Assembly: GCA_023078685.1 (NCBI GenBank)
Contig: JALGAS010000001.1
Coordinates: forward strand, 3,534,001 to 3,598,000
Direction: 5' to 3'
From: Neopestalotiopsis rosae
Taxonomy: Eukaryota; Ascomycota; Sordariomycetes; Amphisphaeriales; Sporocadaceae
Length of the DNA: 64,000 nucleotides
The position numbers and the translations under genes are program-made. The notes beneath the pieces are model-generated. The model saw nothing but the letters and a program-made list of their open reading frames with translations. It was not told where the DNA came from and did no database searches. Positions 23,913 through 35,210 of this stretch are shown piece after piece (within the stretch, counting starts at the first letter, position 1; each line of letters opens with the position of its first letter).

Positions 23913-25205
23913 GGAGTTGAAAAGCTTGGGTCAAATGAAGTGACAAGAGTGTCAGCTTCGCTTAGCGTGTGCATGGCAGACTAAATTCACAAGGCTAACC
24001 ATGCACTTCCCTGCCAAAGCTGTACGACGTCTGTTGGTCAGGTCATTCATTACGTGAGGTAAGGAGGACCTATGAATGTTGTTGTTGGTGAATATACGAA
24101 ATATAGTGCTGTGTGTTCACATAAAAAGTTCGTGCACTTAATTGCACCTCCTTGCATGTACCAGCTTTAACATTGATGCTACCCCAGACTACGGCAGGCC
24201 GATCATACAGTGGATTCCAGGGTGCCACCAGTCCCTAACGTAGCGCCGATCCTGGTTGGGCGACGCCAAGGCACGGAGTATACCTAAGCCAACATGGCAG
24301 CAACGACTTTCGGCTGAGAAACAGAAATGGAGACCTACCTAAGTAATACTCATGATTTTGCGGTAGACCAAGAAATAAATGAACAAATAATCTACAAGAG
24401 TGAATAAAGTGTATCTGTAGAATGCATGAACCTACGAGCAGAACACCAACATCTTCCGTACGGAGGAGAAGAGAACTTTACCATCCGGATGATCTGTCTC
24501 TCAGGAACTGAAGACATCGTGAAATTTTACCTTGAAGCAGGCTCCGCGGGTCATGAGACGTAAACGATTCTTGATCTGCAAAGGTAACCGCACAGCAAAG
24601 CAGTAGCGCAGCGTCTGCGACCGGATGACTTGCCGCGCTATGTAGTATGGCAGTATAGTTGAAGTTGAACGGTTGCAACGTATCCATTCGAAGAGCATAT
24701 GATATGTTGTGGCGCTGAACAATGAGCTGAGTTGATCAACATTTGGAGTAAAGTTTTTGCTGTGGCAGCGAAACATGAGCTGAGCTACTTGAACCTCTTT
24801 CCTAATACACGAGCTTGCCGCTTTTCAGATACCCTACTCGTAAAACTCGACCAATTAATTTTGAAGGCCATCAATTCTTTTCGAATAAGTCGAAATGTTT
24901 CCACGGCAGGAGAACCGTATGTTCCTTTCGGCAAATCGCTTATTGGCTGTAATGCGAGGTATACGAAAGGGACGGTTAGTAGAGCGGCAGGGCTACCGTG
25001 AGACATGGAGAAAAGGCGTCGATAGAAGGTCTCAGAGCCGTGCACAGAATGTTCTCATGAGATGAAGACATGATCATTTACGATTTGCCTCCAGAACACG
25101 ACTTCAAGCTATATAAAGGCTCTTGTAGCGACGCAAATCACACAACTCAACACGATTAAGAACGAAAGACATACACTACAACATCTACCTATCAATCCAT
25201 TTATC
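23913..25205. other. Divergent intergenic between P450 and lectin-like gene
   Basis: About 1.3 kb holding two divergent promoters. Small open frames at 24478-25045 have no domain and are not called. A TATA box for the lectin-like gene is listed separately. Confidence 0.5.
25110..25117 (+). promoter_or_regulatory. TATA box of the lectin-like gene
   Basis: TATATAAA about 95 bp upstream of the ATG at 25206, followed by a C/A-rich leader typical of strongly expressed fungal secreted-protein genes. Confidence 0.6.
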
Positions 25206-25662
25206 ATGAAGTTCTCCGCAATTGTTACCGTCGCATTGTAAGTGGCTCGCATTGCTCTAAGATGATCAATAATTATAAACTATACTTACAAACCAACAAG
25301 GCTTCAAGCAAGCACCATACTAGCTCAGTATTGGAGCGCCCCGTCTGCGTCCATCAGCTGGGATAACCTTCAACACATTCGCGTCTACGCCGTTGATCCC
25401 AACGGCGACATCAGAGAGTGGCAATGGGACGGCAACGGTTGGTCCGGACCCAGTTACATTGGTGCGAAAGCTAGGGTCGGCACAATAGTCACCGCCGCAA
25501 ATGACGGCCCCCGTGTCAGTTTGATCAACTCACTTGGAACTGCTCGATGTATATACTGACAGTGACTGCCCCCAGATTCGTGTCTACTATCAGGTTCCCG
25601 GCGGTGGGGCGAAAGAGAGAGTCTACGAAGGGGAATGGATGGATGGAGCCACCCTGCCGTAG
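25206..25662 (+). CDS. Small secreted one-blade lectin-like protein
   Basis: A secreted protein of 110 aa, too small and too split to show as one open frame. Exons are 25206-25237, 25301-25514 and 25576-25662, with introns of 63 and 61 bp (donors GTAAGT and GTCAGT; CTGAC branch site in the second). Residues 1-19 form a signal peptide (MKFSAIVTVALLQASTILA). The mature part contains IRVYAVDPNGDIREWQWDG and a second IRVYYQ strand. This is the repeating strand pattern of fungal fucose-specific (AAL-type) six-bladed beta-propeller lectins, but only one to two blades are present. Such mini-versions may bind glycans as oligomers or act as effectors; this is inference. Neighbours are a P450 and a rhodopsin-domain receptor-like gene. 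No Cys residues remain in the mature protein. Confidence 0.75.
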
Positions 25663-26527
25663 ATTATTGTGGCGCCAGTACATCTTGAAACTTGGCCATT
25701 TCCTTGATTATATTTTGCTTTGATCACTTTCCCTAAGCACAAGCATCCAAGTAAAATTGTGATAATGCACGCCTCGAAGGGTGCAGAGTTTGGAAGAGTT
25801 CAAATAGGCTACATTATTCCGAAGCCTGCCATTCATTGATGAATAAATTTTATCTCCGCCGAGATCTACATTTTCCTGACAAGTTGACTTATGTGTCTTT
25901 GGACATCCAGTAGACGCTTCCTAATAGTTTTGAGTGGCTGCGCCAAGGGCGGGTATTGCCGCAAGCGAGCAACAACCGGCTTGGGAGGTTATATGGTGGG
26001 TGCGGGATGATGGGATACCCATCCCGAGACAAAGACGGGCATCCATCGACTTTGTTATAGATTTACAGTATTGTGGCGTGAATCGGTAAGGTAGCGCTCT
26101 GAGATCAATCTTGACGCAACATCTAGAAACTGTATCCGTAAGGTATAACGAGCTCGTCAACGTACACTACAGAGGGCGCTTCATTCGCTTTTGGAATGTG
26201 CATAATCTCGGCAACCTCAACTAATTAGATGCGTTTTATTCGGAACTAGAACTGTAAATAACAATTCTGTTCCTATTTCAACACAAGGCAGCTATAGAAG
26301 TCTCATCAAATTATTGCTTATTTTTACAACGCACGCGGTACGGTACTGGCCACTGCCCATATAATTATAGAGGAAAGGGAATATAATGAACACGGAAGAG
26401 CTATTGATACAAAAGTCTGCAAATAAGGAATCATCAGTGAATTCTTCATGCAGCACGATCTTTTAAACCACCAAGGCACTGCCACCAGTTCTAAGTTGGC
26501 CTGGAGCATAGTTGAATCGAGGCATCC
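25663..26527. other. Convergent intergenic spacer
   Basis: About 870 bp between the lectin-like gene and the rhodopsin-domain gene 3' ends. An open frame at 25921-26160 (minus) has no support. Nothing else is recognised. Confidence 0.55.
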
Positions 26528-27819
26528 CTACCGCTGCAAGGGGCCGTGGGAGGAGGCAGTGCGGAAGCGGTGGTCAGAATAATCGCCGTGGTCGCTGTGA
26601 TCGCCGTGCTCGATGCAATTGTGCCCAGTGATTTGGGTCTGCTCGATTTCGTGGGTAATGTGTATGATGCGGCGCGTCGAGCCCTGGTCGTCATCGACAC
26701 CGTCGAGGCCCTCCTCGATATCCTTGTTGTCCTGGAAATGGTGGTCGTGGGAGCCGGCCTTGGTACCGTCCAGGGTGTTCTCAAGCTTGTACCGCGCGCG
26801 GCGGCCGCCACCAATGGTGACGAGGTTGACGTCGCCGGTGCGCTGGCTCGACTTGGAGGCCGAAGAAGCCAGGCTGGGGAACAGGCGGCGCAGCATGGGC
26901 AGGGAGCCGGCAATGATGCCCAGGTCGCACTCTAGCACCGTCAATAGCACGATTTTGCCAATCTCGTAGAAGCGATTCGTGGGTGTTGTGTAGGCCCACG
27001 TATAGGTGATGCGGATGGTCGTCGCTATCGATGCAAATACGCCGAGAGACAAGATGGCCATGGTCATCAGCTTGACCCGGGGCGCCAGCTGCACGTGGCG
27101 GAGTAGCAGGATCGGGGTCAGTGCCGTAGCCAGGTCGGTGAAGATGTTGGTGGCCGAGACAAAGTACGAAACGTTGAGAATAACAGTTTGGCCCGAAGTG
27201 CAGTCGCCTGGCTCGCCCCAAGCTGCAGATACGGGCTTGCATTGGAAGATGGCCACCGGCCACGAGATTTGCCAAGTGATCCAGGCGAGGGCAAATAATC
27301 CCCAAAGGATGTACTTGTACTTCTTCTTATTGGCGAGACGCATCATGGTCATGATGATACTGGATTTAATTAGGGCCCCGTCGAGAACGTAAAGGAATTG
27401 CCAGATGATGGTCCAAAGTCCCATCTTGTACTGCATTCCCACGGTAATAACATCGTCATGAGAGCCAATTCCGCTGACTGAGAGGACAATGACTGAGGCG
27501 TTATGAGCTACGTTGATGATCTGAGTGCAACGGCGAGAATGTTAGATGACCATGTTTGCCGCGTGAAGATGGAAAATCAGCGAGTGGAATCACGGAAAGG
27601 ATTACGCACCCAGCCTGCGAGCATCAACCAATCGTCCACAAAGAAGGCGTTGGACGTCTTTCGTACCCAAAAACGGAGACAGAGGATTAAGGATGACAGG
27701 ATGGTCATGATAATGGTCACCACCATCAGCGCCAGGGCTAGGCCCTCGGGCTTTATGGGTTCATATTCGGTGGTTAACAAATCTTTGGCCATGGCCGTGA
27801 CAAGAGAAAACAGAGTCAA
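26528..27819 (-). CDS. Rhodopsin-domain integral membrane protein (PTH11-like)
   Basis: A 400-aa seven-helix membrane protein of the fungal rhodopsin-domain family that includes PTH11-like receptor candidates. Exons 27610-27819 and 26528-27520 are joined in phase by an 89 bp intron. Visible family marks are the RFWVRKTSNAFFVDDWLMLAGW segment after helix 1 (basic loop followed by a DDW motif), a QxxYV-like helix-3 stretch, and a conserved Cys pair in the extracellular loops (CKPVSAAWGEPGDC). The cytosolic tail of about 110 residues is polar, with DDD acidic and His/Asp-rich low-complexity stretches near the end. There is no CFEM domain in front. Met10 is an alternative start. The function is probably membrane sensing or signalling, but no ligand is implied by the sequence. 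Confidence 0.85.
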
Positions 27820-29637
27820 ATGATGGAGAAGAAAGAATAGTCAGGCCTCGAAAGTCGTTTGCGCCCTCTAGTCAACCAAGGTTAGAAGGACTATACGTCG
27901 ATGTAAAGCATGCGAGAATCGAACGTGATGTGGGACAAACTAATAACAATCAGATCGACTCTGAGGACTGAGGCTCAACCATACGAGCACTCGCCCTTTA
28001 GAGCTATACAAGCAGCTGAATAAAGTTTGCGTCTCATCTCGAAGTAGGTAAGAGTGACTTGGCTGAGGCCTTGGAAGCCGGTGAGAGAAAGGGGTGGGGA
28101 AGAACACTGACCGGCTAGGCTGTCGGCCTACAACAACCTTGAGGTTGTTATGCACATTGATCTGGGACTATTCGTCGCATTCAACAGCGGCAAGTAGCTA
28201 ATGCCTGTACAGACAGCATCAAAGGATATTTGATCATGTTCGTATCAAGGGCAACTCCTCAACAACAAAGGTCCTTGTAGCTTCCATGAAGGCCCCAAGA
28301 TGTGTTGGTTCGTTGAGATGGCTCACTGCTCGTCGAACTTTCCATATTAATCGATGTATTGATTCTCAATTTCTATCGCTGTCCATATACCGCGGCACCA
28401 TCCGGCCATCTCTCACCGAATACGAAACGATCTGGGGGCCTCAGTGCCCCTGGTAGCACCCCAATCAATCAACCTAAACCCCGAGCCCCCGAAACTCCAG
28501 GCCAACGGCCCCGTCCCCCCACACTGCCGCTGCATTCCCTAGCCTGATCTGTATATTTTGTGGTATAGAAGTTGTTCGTGAGCTTTCAATGTGCTTTTAA
28601 TCTGAGCTTTTATGGTATTTTATTTCGTGTGCCCGCCCTCGGTGTACATAGTCCAGCGAGGTGACGTGGTGCCCATTATACTTTCCATGTGTTATGATTG
28701 ATTTTCGATCGTCGGTTGCTCAGAGATACATAACAGCATGGGCAAACTCATGCCTACCATCCCAACACCATGGGTTCCGAGTGCCGAAACGGGTCCGGGG
28801 ATATATGAAGGATCATTAGCGCGGTCTTTTGATCATACCAGCATTTCGGGAACTAGAACTAGGTCCCGTCGGCAAGCGAGAGTATCATGGACGATCTTTA
28901 CCTGATTGTGCCAAACAGCGACTCGCGACTGGCTTCAAATTGGTTCTGGTGAAACTTGGAAGGGAAATACTCTGCGTGTACTAAAAGATCCTAGTGTAAG
29001 AGTTCAGTTGCATTGCATGTATGCACAGTTATGGTGCAGGTACGGGGCGCAATGGCTCTGCTATCTGCAGAAAAATCACCCCGTACACTAGCACTACTCA
29101 TACCATAGTGGATTCTGTCAGTCTACCTAGGTAATTAATAGTCAAATAACAGTATACACCACGTAAATGCTACTATTGTAAAAGGGAGATGGCCCCTGCA
29201 GAAAAAGCAGATGAGAGAAAATAGGTGCTCACTTATTGCATACACATTCTCAAGATGCCATATCTCGTACCACATTTTGACCAAAAGGTTCCACTTCGTA
29301 TCATTGTAGAACTGGACCACGTACGGGCTTACGGAGTACTCCCGCGAGCTGTGCCGCAACGGTGCATTCGATTGCTGGGCGCAAATGAACCACGTAAGCT
29401 GCGCGGGTCGTTGACAGGGCTCTTGACTGCATATATATCCGCATCTCGACCCCGAGTGCCTTTTTTTGTTGCTATTGCCAAGCGCACAGTGAAAGTCTCG
29501 AACCCTTGCTATTTATGAATGCGCATGGTTCCTGTTATTGAGGAGGAAATTCAGCGACGGAAGTTTCTCATCTGAGGGGAAACAGCCGCAGTAGAAAGAG
29601 GAATACTAAGAGACGAGTAAGAAAAGATTGAGTCATC
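27820..29637. other. Divergent intergenic, about 1.8 kb
   Basis: Holds the promoters of the rhodopsin-domain gene (minus) and the kinase-like gene (plus). An ATATATAT block at 29431-29438 lies about 200 bp upstream of the kinase-like start and could serve as its TATA element. A C-rich stretch at 28440-28540 is open in one frame but codes for nothing recognisable. Confidence 0.45.
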
Positions 29638-30781
29638 ATGGCAGCACCGAAAAGCGTAGAAACGCTCCCCGCCCTCCCTGCTGACATAACGACTGAATGG
29701 CTGAGCTCCAAACTTGGACATAAGGTCAAATCTATCGAGAACACAAGCAACATCTGGGGAACAGCCAGCAAGCTGTTTTACACCATAACCTATGAAGACG
29801 ATGGAAACAGCTCCGACAGACCAACATACATATGTATCAAGGGCGTCTTCGATCCGAAGATGATCGAGGCTCAGCCGTGGACGGTCAGCTTGGCACAGCG
29901 GGAGTCCGAGTTCTTCTCCGAGGTGGCACCCCATGTGAAGAACATGATTTTCCCGACTGGATGGTGGGCAGGCAAATCAGAGAAGCAAGGGATCGCCATT
30001 ATGAGCGATTTGACAAAGGAAGGCTGTTCTTTCGCCGCCGAAGTGGCGTCGTACCCTGTCGAAAAAGTCATGAATGGAGTCGCGCAGCTGGCCGGCCTCC
30101 ATGCGCAGTATTGGGGTCAGAGTCAAGATGACCATCCCTGTAAGAGACCCAACTCCTTCCCGCATCTGCCTCCGCTGCAATGTGAATACTAACCGCGGGC
30201 TGCGATGCAACTTGATAGGGATCTGGAACAACTACGACCCGGCCATGAAGTTCATGTGTACTCCATGGGATTCAGTGGTTCGACAGCCCGGGAGACCACA
30301 GCTGCCAGAGTATCTGATGGACGGGAAGCGTTGCAACGAGGCGCTAGACCGGTACTATGCCGAGCGCAACCCGCGCTTCCGGACGTTGCTACACGGCGAT
30401 ACACATATTGGTAACATCTACTTTACCGCCGACGGCCAAATCGGGTTCCTGGACTGGTCGGCGTTCCATTTTGGCTCGTGTTTCCACGATATCGTGTACT
30501 TCATGACGGCTATGCTGAGCATCGAGGACCGCCGCGCCCACGAGATGGAGGTCCTCGACCACTACCTTGCTACGCTGCATCGCCTGGGCGGGCCCAAGTT
30601 TGACCGTCACAACGACCCCGAGGTCATGATCGAGTACCGTCGCTCTTTCATGACCAATGTCATCTGGCTGATCTGCCCCGAGGGTTTGCAGTCTAAGGAG
30701 CGCGTAGCCGCTCTGTGCGAGCGCACGGTGGCTACGTACAATGACCACAAAGTTATCGATGTCATTCTTGGCCAGTCCTAA
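29638..30781 (+). CDS. EcKL/CHK-type small-molecule kinase (aminoglycoside phosphotransferase fold)
   Basis: A 354-aa kinase-like protein of the APH/choline-kinase superfamily, closest in pattern to the ecdysteroid-kinase-like group. It would transfer phosphate from ATP to a hydroxyl group of a small molecule in the cytosol. Exons 29638-30139 and 30219-30781 join across a 79 bp intron (GTAAGA ... GATAG). Motifs: a beta-3 lysine in YICIKG, the catalytic loop HGDTHIGN (residues 226-233) with Asp228 and Asn233, and the metal-binding Asp246 in GFLDW. All catalytic residues are intact. There is no signal peptide. It lies 0.8 kb from a terpene cyclase on the same strand, with a small unknown gene between them, so a role on a terpenoid alcohol is possible. 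The substrate is otherwise unknown. Confidence 0.87.
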
Positions 30782-30986
30782 TTCATGATCGCCGCTACTG
30801 CTGCTATTGCCTACGATCGTTCCTGTATTGTAGTTACTCATTGAATACAATATTCTTCTTTGCATTTATCCTAATATATCATGCCGAATCAAGCAAATTG
30901 AAAAATAAAAGGAGATTCAGAAGACAGTATTGACGAGACGGGGTTGAGGTCCACATGACGAAGACTCACAATTTGGTGATCCGGCT

Positions 30987-31475
30987 CTAGACATCGCGTC
31001 GTGGAAGTCTGGGCCTGAAAATCTGTGCCTTATGTGATTTAGTGTAGATCGGGAACCAACGACGGCCCTCAATTCCGTACACTACATCCGCTACAAGCGA
31101 TCGAGAGAGAGATGGCTGTTTGGCAACATTGAAACAGTTAGCGACGACCCCAAGAAGGTCACAACATGGGGTGAAGCAGCTGAATCCATTCTCGTCGTCA
31201 AACACCAGGCCCTTTCCGACGACGGAGATGATACCTGAAATGGGAATCTTCTCTTCCGCGTCGGCCTCCATTGAAGAAACTATACAATCGGTATTTGCCC
31301 CCGGAGTATAAGTTTGATTAGCGCCTCTCTTGGCAAACTCCACGAATAGCCCTATCAGAGAATCGGTGAGCAGGGATAAGTAAGAGAATGCGAATATGTT
31401 GTCGGAAAATACTTCCGAGATGAACTGGTTCTGGTTCCAGTGTCACCTGAAATTCTCCTTGTCCGTCAGCGACAT
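30987..31475 (-). CDS. Small unknown protein divergent from the terpene cyclase
   Basis: A tentative gene. Exon 1 (31447-31475) would encode MSLTDKENFR-, with a GTGACA donor. Exon 2 ends at the stop at 30987 and is open upstream to about 31343. The coding sequence from GANQTYTPGANTD onward looks protein-like (balanced composition, predicted strands), giving roughly 110-118 aa. The splice is not clean: the ATAG acceptor near 31350 puts the exons one base out of phase, and the in-phase choice is an AAGAG site near 31322. It may therefore be a frameshifted remnant. No signal peptide or known domain is seen. Its putative start is 115 bp from that of the terpene cyclase, so both would share a promoter. 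Confidence 0.35.
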
Positions 31476-31589
31476 GTTGATCTGTGTGACCTCGGTTAGT
31501 CGAAAAGGAGGACCCTTTCCTTTGTGTAGATCACGATCAGATCTCAAACGCTCCCGTCTTCTTTTTCCAGCTTGCGCATCTCAATCACC

Positions 31590-32643
31590 ATGGCGCCAAT
31601 TATTTGCGAGGTATGATTCCTGACTTCAAATTCCCCTATATGACTAGTTATCTTTGCTGATGAAGTCGTTCAAAATTACGCAGGCCGATCTCGGATCTAT
31701 CTGGGAAACTCTGTCGTGTTTTGTGAGCGAAGTAACAGGCGGGAGCAAAATAGACGAGAATGCCCTCACAGTAACAAACGTTGACGAGCTTCATGCTACC
31801 GTCCTGTCGAAGCTGAAGTCGACCAGTCTACGAGATCATGTTGACCTCCTTACCTCCAAGAATCAGATGGCCTTTGCATGCTACGTGGCGGCCGACTTTG
31901 CCAATGCGCAGGGATTCGACTATCAGGTGGTGCATGCTATGTTGACCATATTCTTCTTCCACGTCGAAGACATATTGGAGAACAGGCCTGACGTGCTGCA
32001 AAGCCTGCAGCTCCGGCTGGCGACGGGCGAGCCTCTGGGCGATCCCGTGCTCGACTGGTATGCGCGGGAGCTCACACCGCTGCTCTGGCAGCACTTTGAA
32101 CCGCTCGTCGCCAACATGATAATCATGGCATGTTACGATTTCGTCAACGGCATTGGAATCGAGCTGCTCACAAGGGATGCGACGGTCCACGCGCACGCGC
32201 CCCAGTTCCCCGAGTGGCTGCGGTTCAAGACGGGACTATCGCCCATGTACGCACTGCTGGCGTTGGCGCGACATGCCGACGTCAAGACTGGCGGCGGCTT
32301 GAACAAGTACGTCCAGACGATCCCAGACGTGATCGTCTTTACCAACATTGTCAACGACGTCATCTCCTTCTACAAGGAGATGCGCGCAGGCGAAAAGGGC
32401 AACTACATCAACATGCGCGCCGAAAGGGACGGCGTCGACGTTGTTACGGCTCAGCGCACCCTCGCTGAAGAAGGCATCGCCGTCTATCACCGCGTGCTCG
32501 TCACCCTAGCCGACGAACCAGAGTACCGCGCAAATTTTGTGGCCTACGCCCGTGGCATCACCCACTTTCACACTTCATCGCCGCGGTATCGCCTACGGGA
32601 ATTACTTGAGGACTTGAAACAGAGTGATGGATTAACTTATTAA
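31590..32643 (+). CDS. Terpene cyclase, trichodiene-synthase-like class I
   Basis: A 332-aa class I terpene cyclase of the TRI5-like family. Such enzymes ionise a prenyl diphosphate (often FPP) with three Mg ions and cyclise it. Exon 1 (31590-31610, seven codons, strong CACCATGG context) and exon 2 (31666-32643) join in phase. The NSE/DTE metal motif NDVISFYKE at 237-245 is perfect, and the diphosphate-sensing Arg-Tyr pair is at 314-315 in SPRYRLREL. The first Asp-rich motif is unusual: EDILE at 108-112 where DDxxD/E is expected, with Val before it. Overall length is about 40 residues shorter than TRI5 at the C-terminus. No other trichothecene-pathway gene is visible, so the product is unknown and should not be assumed to be trichodiene. 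The kinase-like gene upstream may belong to the same pathway. Confidence 0.83.
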
Positions 32644-34445
32644 TCACATTGTACGCGGTAAGGCTCGAGATAGTACAAATATGGGAAAGTTGATGAAGAT
32701 ATTTTGTCGCATGCATACATACAACTAATAAACCCTGCGCTCACCATATCCTTTTCAAGTCACTGGAGTTGCCCGTTGGAGTAATCGGAGTTAGAACCCC
32801 CCTTTTTTAATGTACCTTGTATAGGATAGTGATCGTATGCACAAGTGTTGGCCAGACACTTTGGATCACACTCGCCGTCAAGGTCAAGACCTACGGCACA
32901 ACACTTCCCTCGGTATCAGTTCCGATTTTCTTGTTCGTATTCTTTTACGGACCGGTCCAGAACAATAGACGCTGCGTGATACGCCGAGGTTCGGGTGTCG
33001 CTCCGAGAATCTTTATACTTCTTGTGCTGCATATCTGCAGCAACCTGCCGGCATCCTAGGCCCCTGTTGTCATGAATCCTGTGCAGTGTCTAGGCCATGT
33101 AAAATAGCTGAGTAAACTCGGGCCATGGAGCGGGGAGATTGTCGCATGATGCACGCAGTGCTCCATTCCCACAGTCACGGTTTGAAGACGCTATGCGCGC
33201 CAAATCCTTGTGAACGGGGCACGCAGGTAGAGACAAGGGTTCCTGCGGTGTCGAGTCAGGTACGCGGCCGCAATAATTTGTCAATTCACCAATCGCAGAG
33301 AGAATCGTGGGGGCGTGTCTAAACCTTGCGCAATTGTGTTGAACGAACGTGCGAGCTCGTCTGAACGGCACAGAAGGTCGTTGTAACCCAGTATAGGGGG
33401 ATTGATTTCCCTGCTCATAGACGGGGCCAGGTCGATCTTCAAGGGCGACGTGGACGGTTGCCCTTTCGGCATCGCGCGAGGTGTACAAGTGAACGCCAAG
33501 GACGAGCGTGAGTGAAGGATCAATCATCAATGGAGCGCAAATTAGTCTACGAAATATGAAAATTCAAGGGGTGACGGGAGTTCAGTAAGACTATGTCAAG
33601 GTGGGCTCAGGACAAAAGGAGCCACTTTGTGTGTTAACGAAGGTAGCGAGGCTGGATAGGATGGCTTCCTGCATGAACCAAATCAAATTGCAAGCTTTTT
33701 GGAATGAATTATGGAAGAAAGAAGTGAAGAGAGAGAAATGTGTTGTGTTGAGGTAAGGACACAGTCTGCATGGGTCGATCATTGATGTAACGAAGATGGC
33801 ATACAACGAGGGCGATCCACGACGAGGGAGGTCAACGAGGTAAGATTCTGGAAATCGCGTACTGATTTTCAACTTATTGGTTTGGTCTTGGACAGCCCAA
33901 GTTCATGGCGTTTAGTGCTAGTCGTGGAGGCACGAGCTGTATGAATCCCAGATTCTCATAACGTTGACTCCCAAAGCTGCAGTGTTAATGCTAATTGCCC
34001 CCAACAACCCTTCATGACCTCAACACCGCCTAGCCACCCATTGGCCATTCACGAATTATAAGCAGAGCATTTCGATATTATGGCCAGAGGTTCAGTCACG
34101 AAGCAGTTGCCATCACCAAAACTTTTAGACCAAAGAGAAACTCAACTGTTACAGTTATTCGAAACGACCACGCTAGAGACGAGTTCACATCAATGTTCCT
34201 ATAGCAACACAAACCACCACTGAAACATGAGACGAATATACGTTTATCACGAACGGTGGTGAAGTGTCGGTTGTTTTCATTGACGACGAAACGTGAATAA
34301 CGAATTCAGCTTCATATATAACACTTTCGAAATCCCATGGAATCTAGATTCGTCTTCTCTTACAAACACACACATCACGACCATCTTTCGACATCACCAA
34401 CAATATCAGTCTCTCATTACACTCAAGAAATCATCAAGTAACAAC
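32644..34445. other. Intergenic, about 1.8 kb
   Basis: Contains the 3' flank of the terpene cyclase and the promoter and leader of the next gene. A 146-codon minus-strand frame at 33090-33530 has no domain or codon support. Nothing else is recognised. Confidence 0.5.
34315..34321 (+). promoter_or_regulatory. TATA box deciding the start of the 254-aa unknown
   Basis: TATATAA lies 125-130 bp upstream of the ATG at 34446. An upstream in-frame ATG at 34293 precedes this box, so it would be outside a transcript started here. This argues for 34446 as the true start. Confidence 0.5.
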
Positions 34446-35210
34446 ATGTCTTCTCAATCCAGACGCAATTGGCGTGCAGAGCCATACAGCCGGTCCAGGT
34501 CAAATGGACTTGGTCGCATTCTTAACAATGGTACGCAACAGCCAACACCGCACTTCTTCATTCATGCTGGCGAGCCTGTCAACAACAGCACTACCTACCA
34601 CCTGCCTCAGATGCAACAATCACCACAGATTCCTCCGCCGGTCTCGGCCCGTGAGGCATCTCCTCCCCAAGAAGATGATGATTCCATCATGACAGAGATC
34701 CGCCAGGGCCTGGAGTGCGAATTTGCCGGCGCCGCCAACAACCTCGCCGGAGCCTACGTCGAGCTCCTCGACCTGACCGACTACTTGGCCGACGTGCGCT
34801 TCACGGACCCGCGCGTCGGGGACATGCTGTCGCAGTTTGTCGCCCGCGAGGGCGCGCGGCTGCGCGACGTCGAGGACCACCTCTCGGACGCCATCTTCCA
34901 CCTCTGGGCGACGCCCGCCCTGGACCCTGAGATCTGCCTGAGCTGCGAGGTAATGGACCGCATCGCCGAGATGCGCGGGGACCCCGGATGCCTGGCCGTG
35001 GGCTCGCAGCGGCGGGTTCAGGATCCCCGATTGCGTCCGTGGGTGGTGGCTCCTGTTGATCGCGCCCGTGCAGGTGGTCCCTGGGATGATGAGGACGAGT
35101 CACATGGCTGCCGTGACTGCGATGATTCCGGCTGGGAAGATGTCTCGGAGCCGGAGATCAAGCGTGAGGACGAAAGGTCCTCTTCTTGTTGGCAAGGATT
35201 GCAATTTTGA
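34446..35210 (+). CDS. Unknown 254-aa protein with helical core
   Basis: A single-exon protein I do not recognise. The first 80 residues are polar, with Ser, Arg, Gln and Pro (disordered). Residues about 80-175 form an amphipathic helical region (TEIRQGLECEFAGAANNLAG, then repeated Asp/Leu/Val helices) that could be a coiled-coil or bundle. The tail is acidic and holds a CRDC pair and a final acidic/basic segment. No signal peptide, no membrane helix. The start at 34446 is chosen because of the TATA box at 34315 and because the preceding codons read like untranslated leader. G+C content rises sharply in the core and supports coding in this frame. No function is proposed. Confidence 0.62.
   Translation: MSSQSRRNWRAEPYSRSRSNGLGRILNNGTQQPTPHFFIHAGEPVNNSTTYHLPQMQQSPQIPPPVSAREASPPQEDDDSIMTEIRQGLECEFAGAANNLAGAYVELLDLTDYLADVRFTDPRVGDMLSQFVAREGARLRDVEDHLSDAIFHLWATPALDPEICLSCEVMDRIAEMRGDPGCLAVGSQRRVQDPRLRPWVVAPVDRARAGGPWDDEDESHGCRDCDDSGWEDVSEPEIKREDERSSSCWQGLQF

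Noticed and set aside
33090..33530. 146-codon minus-strand frame
   Set aside because: Low-quality composition and no start context; treated as chance.
34293..34445. Upstream ATG extending the 254-aa unknown protein by 51 codons
   Set aside because: A TATA box at 34315 lies inside the extension, so transcription should begin after this ATG.
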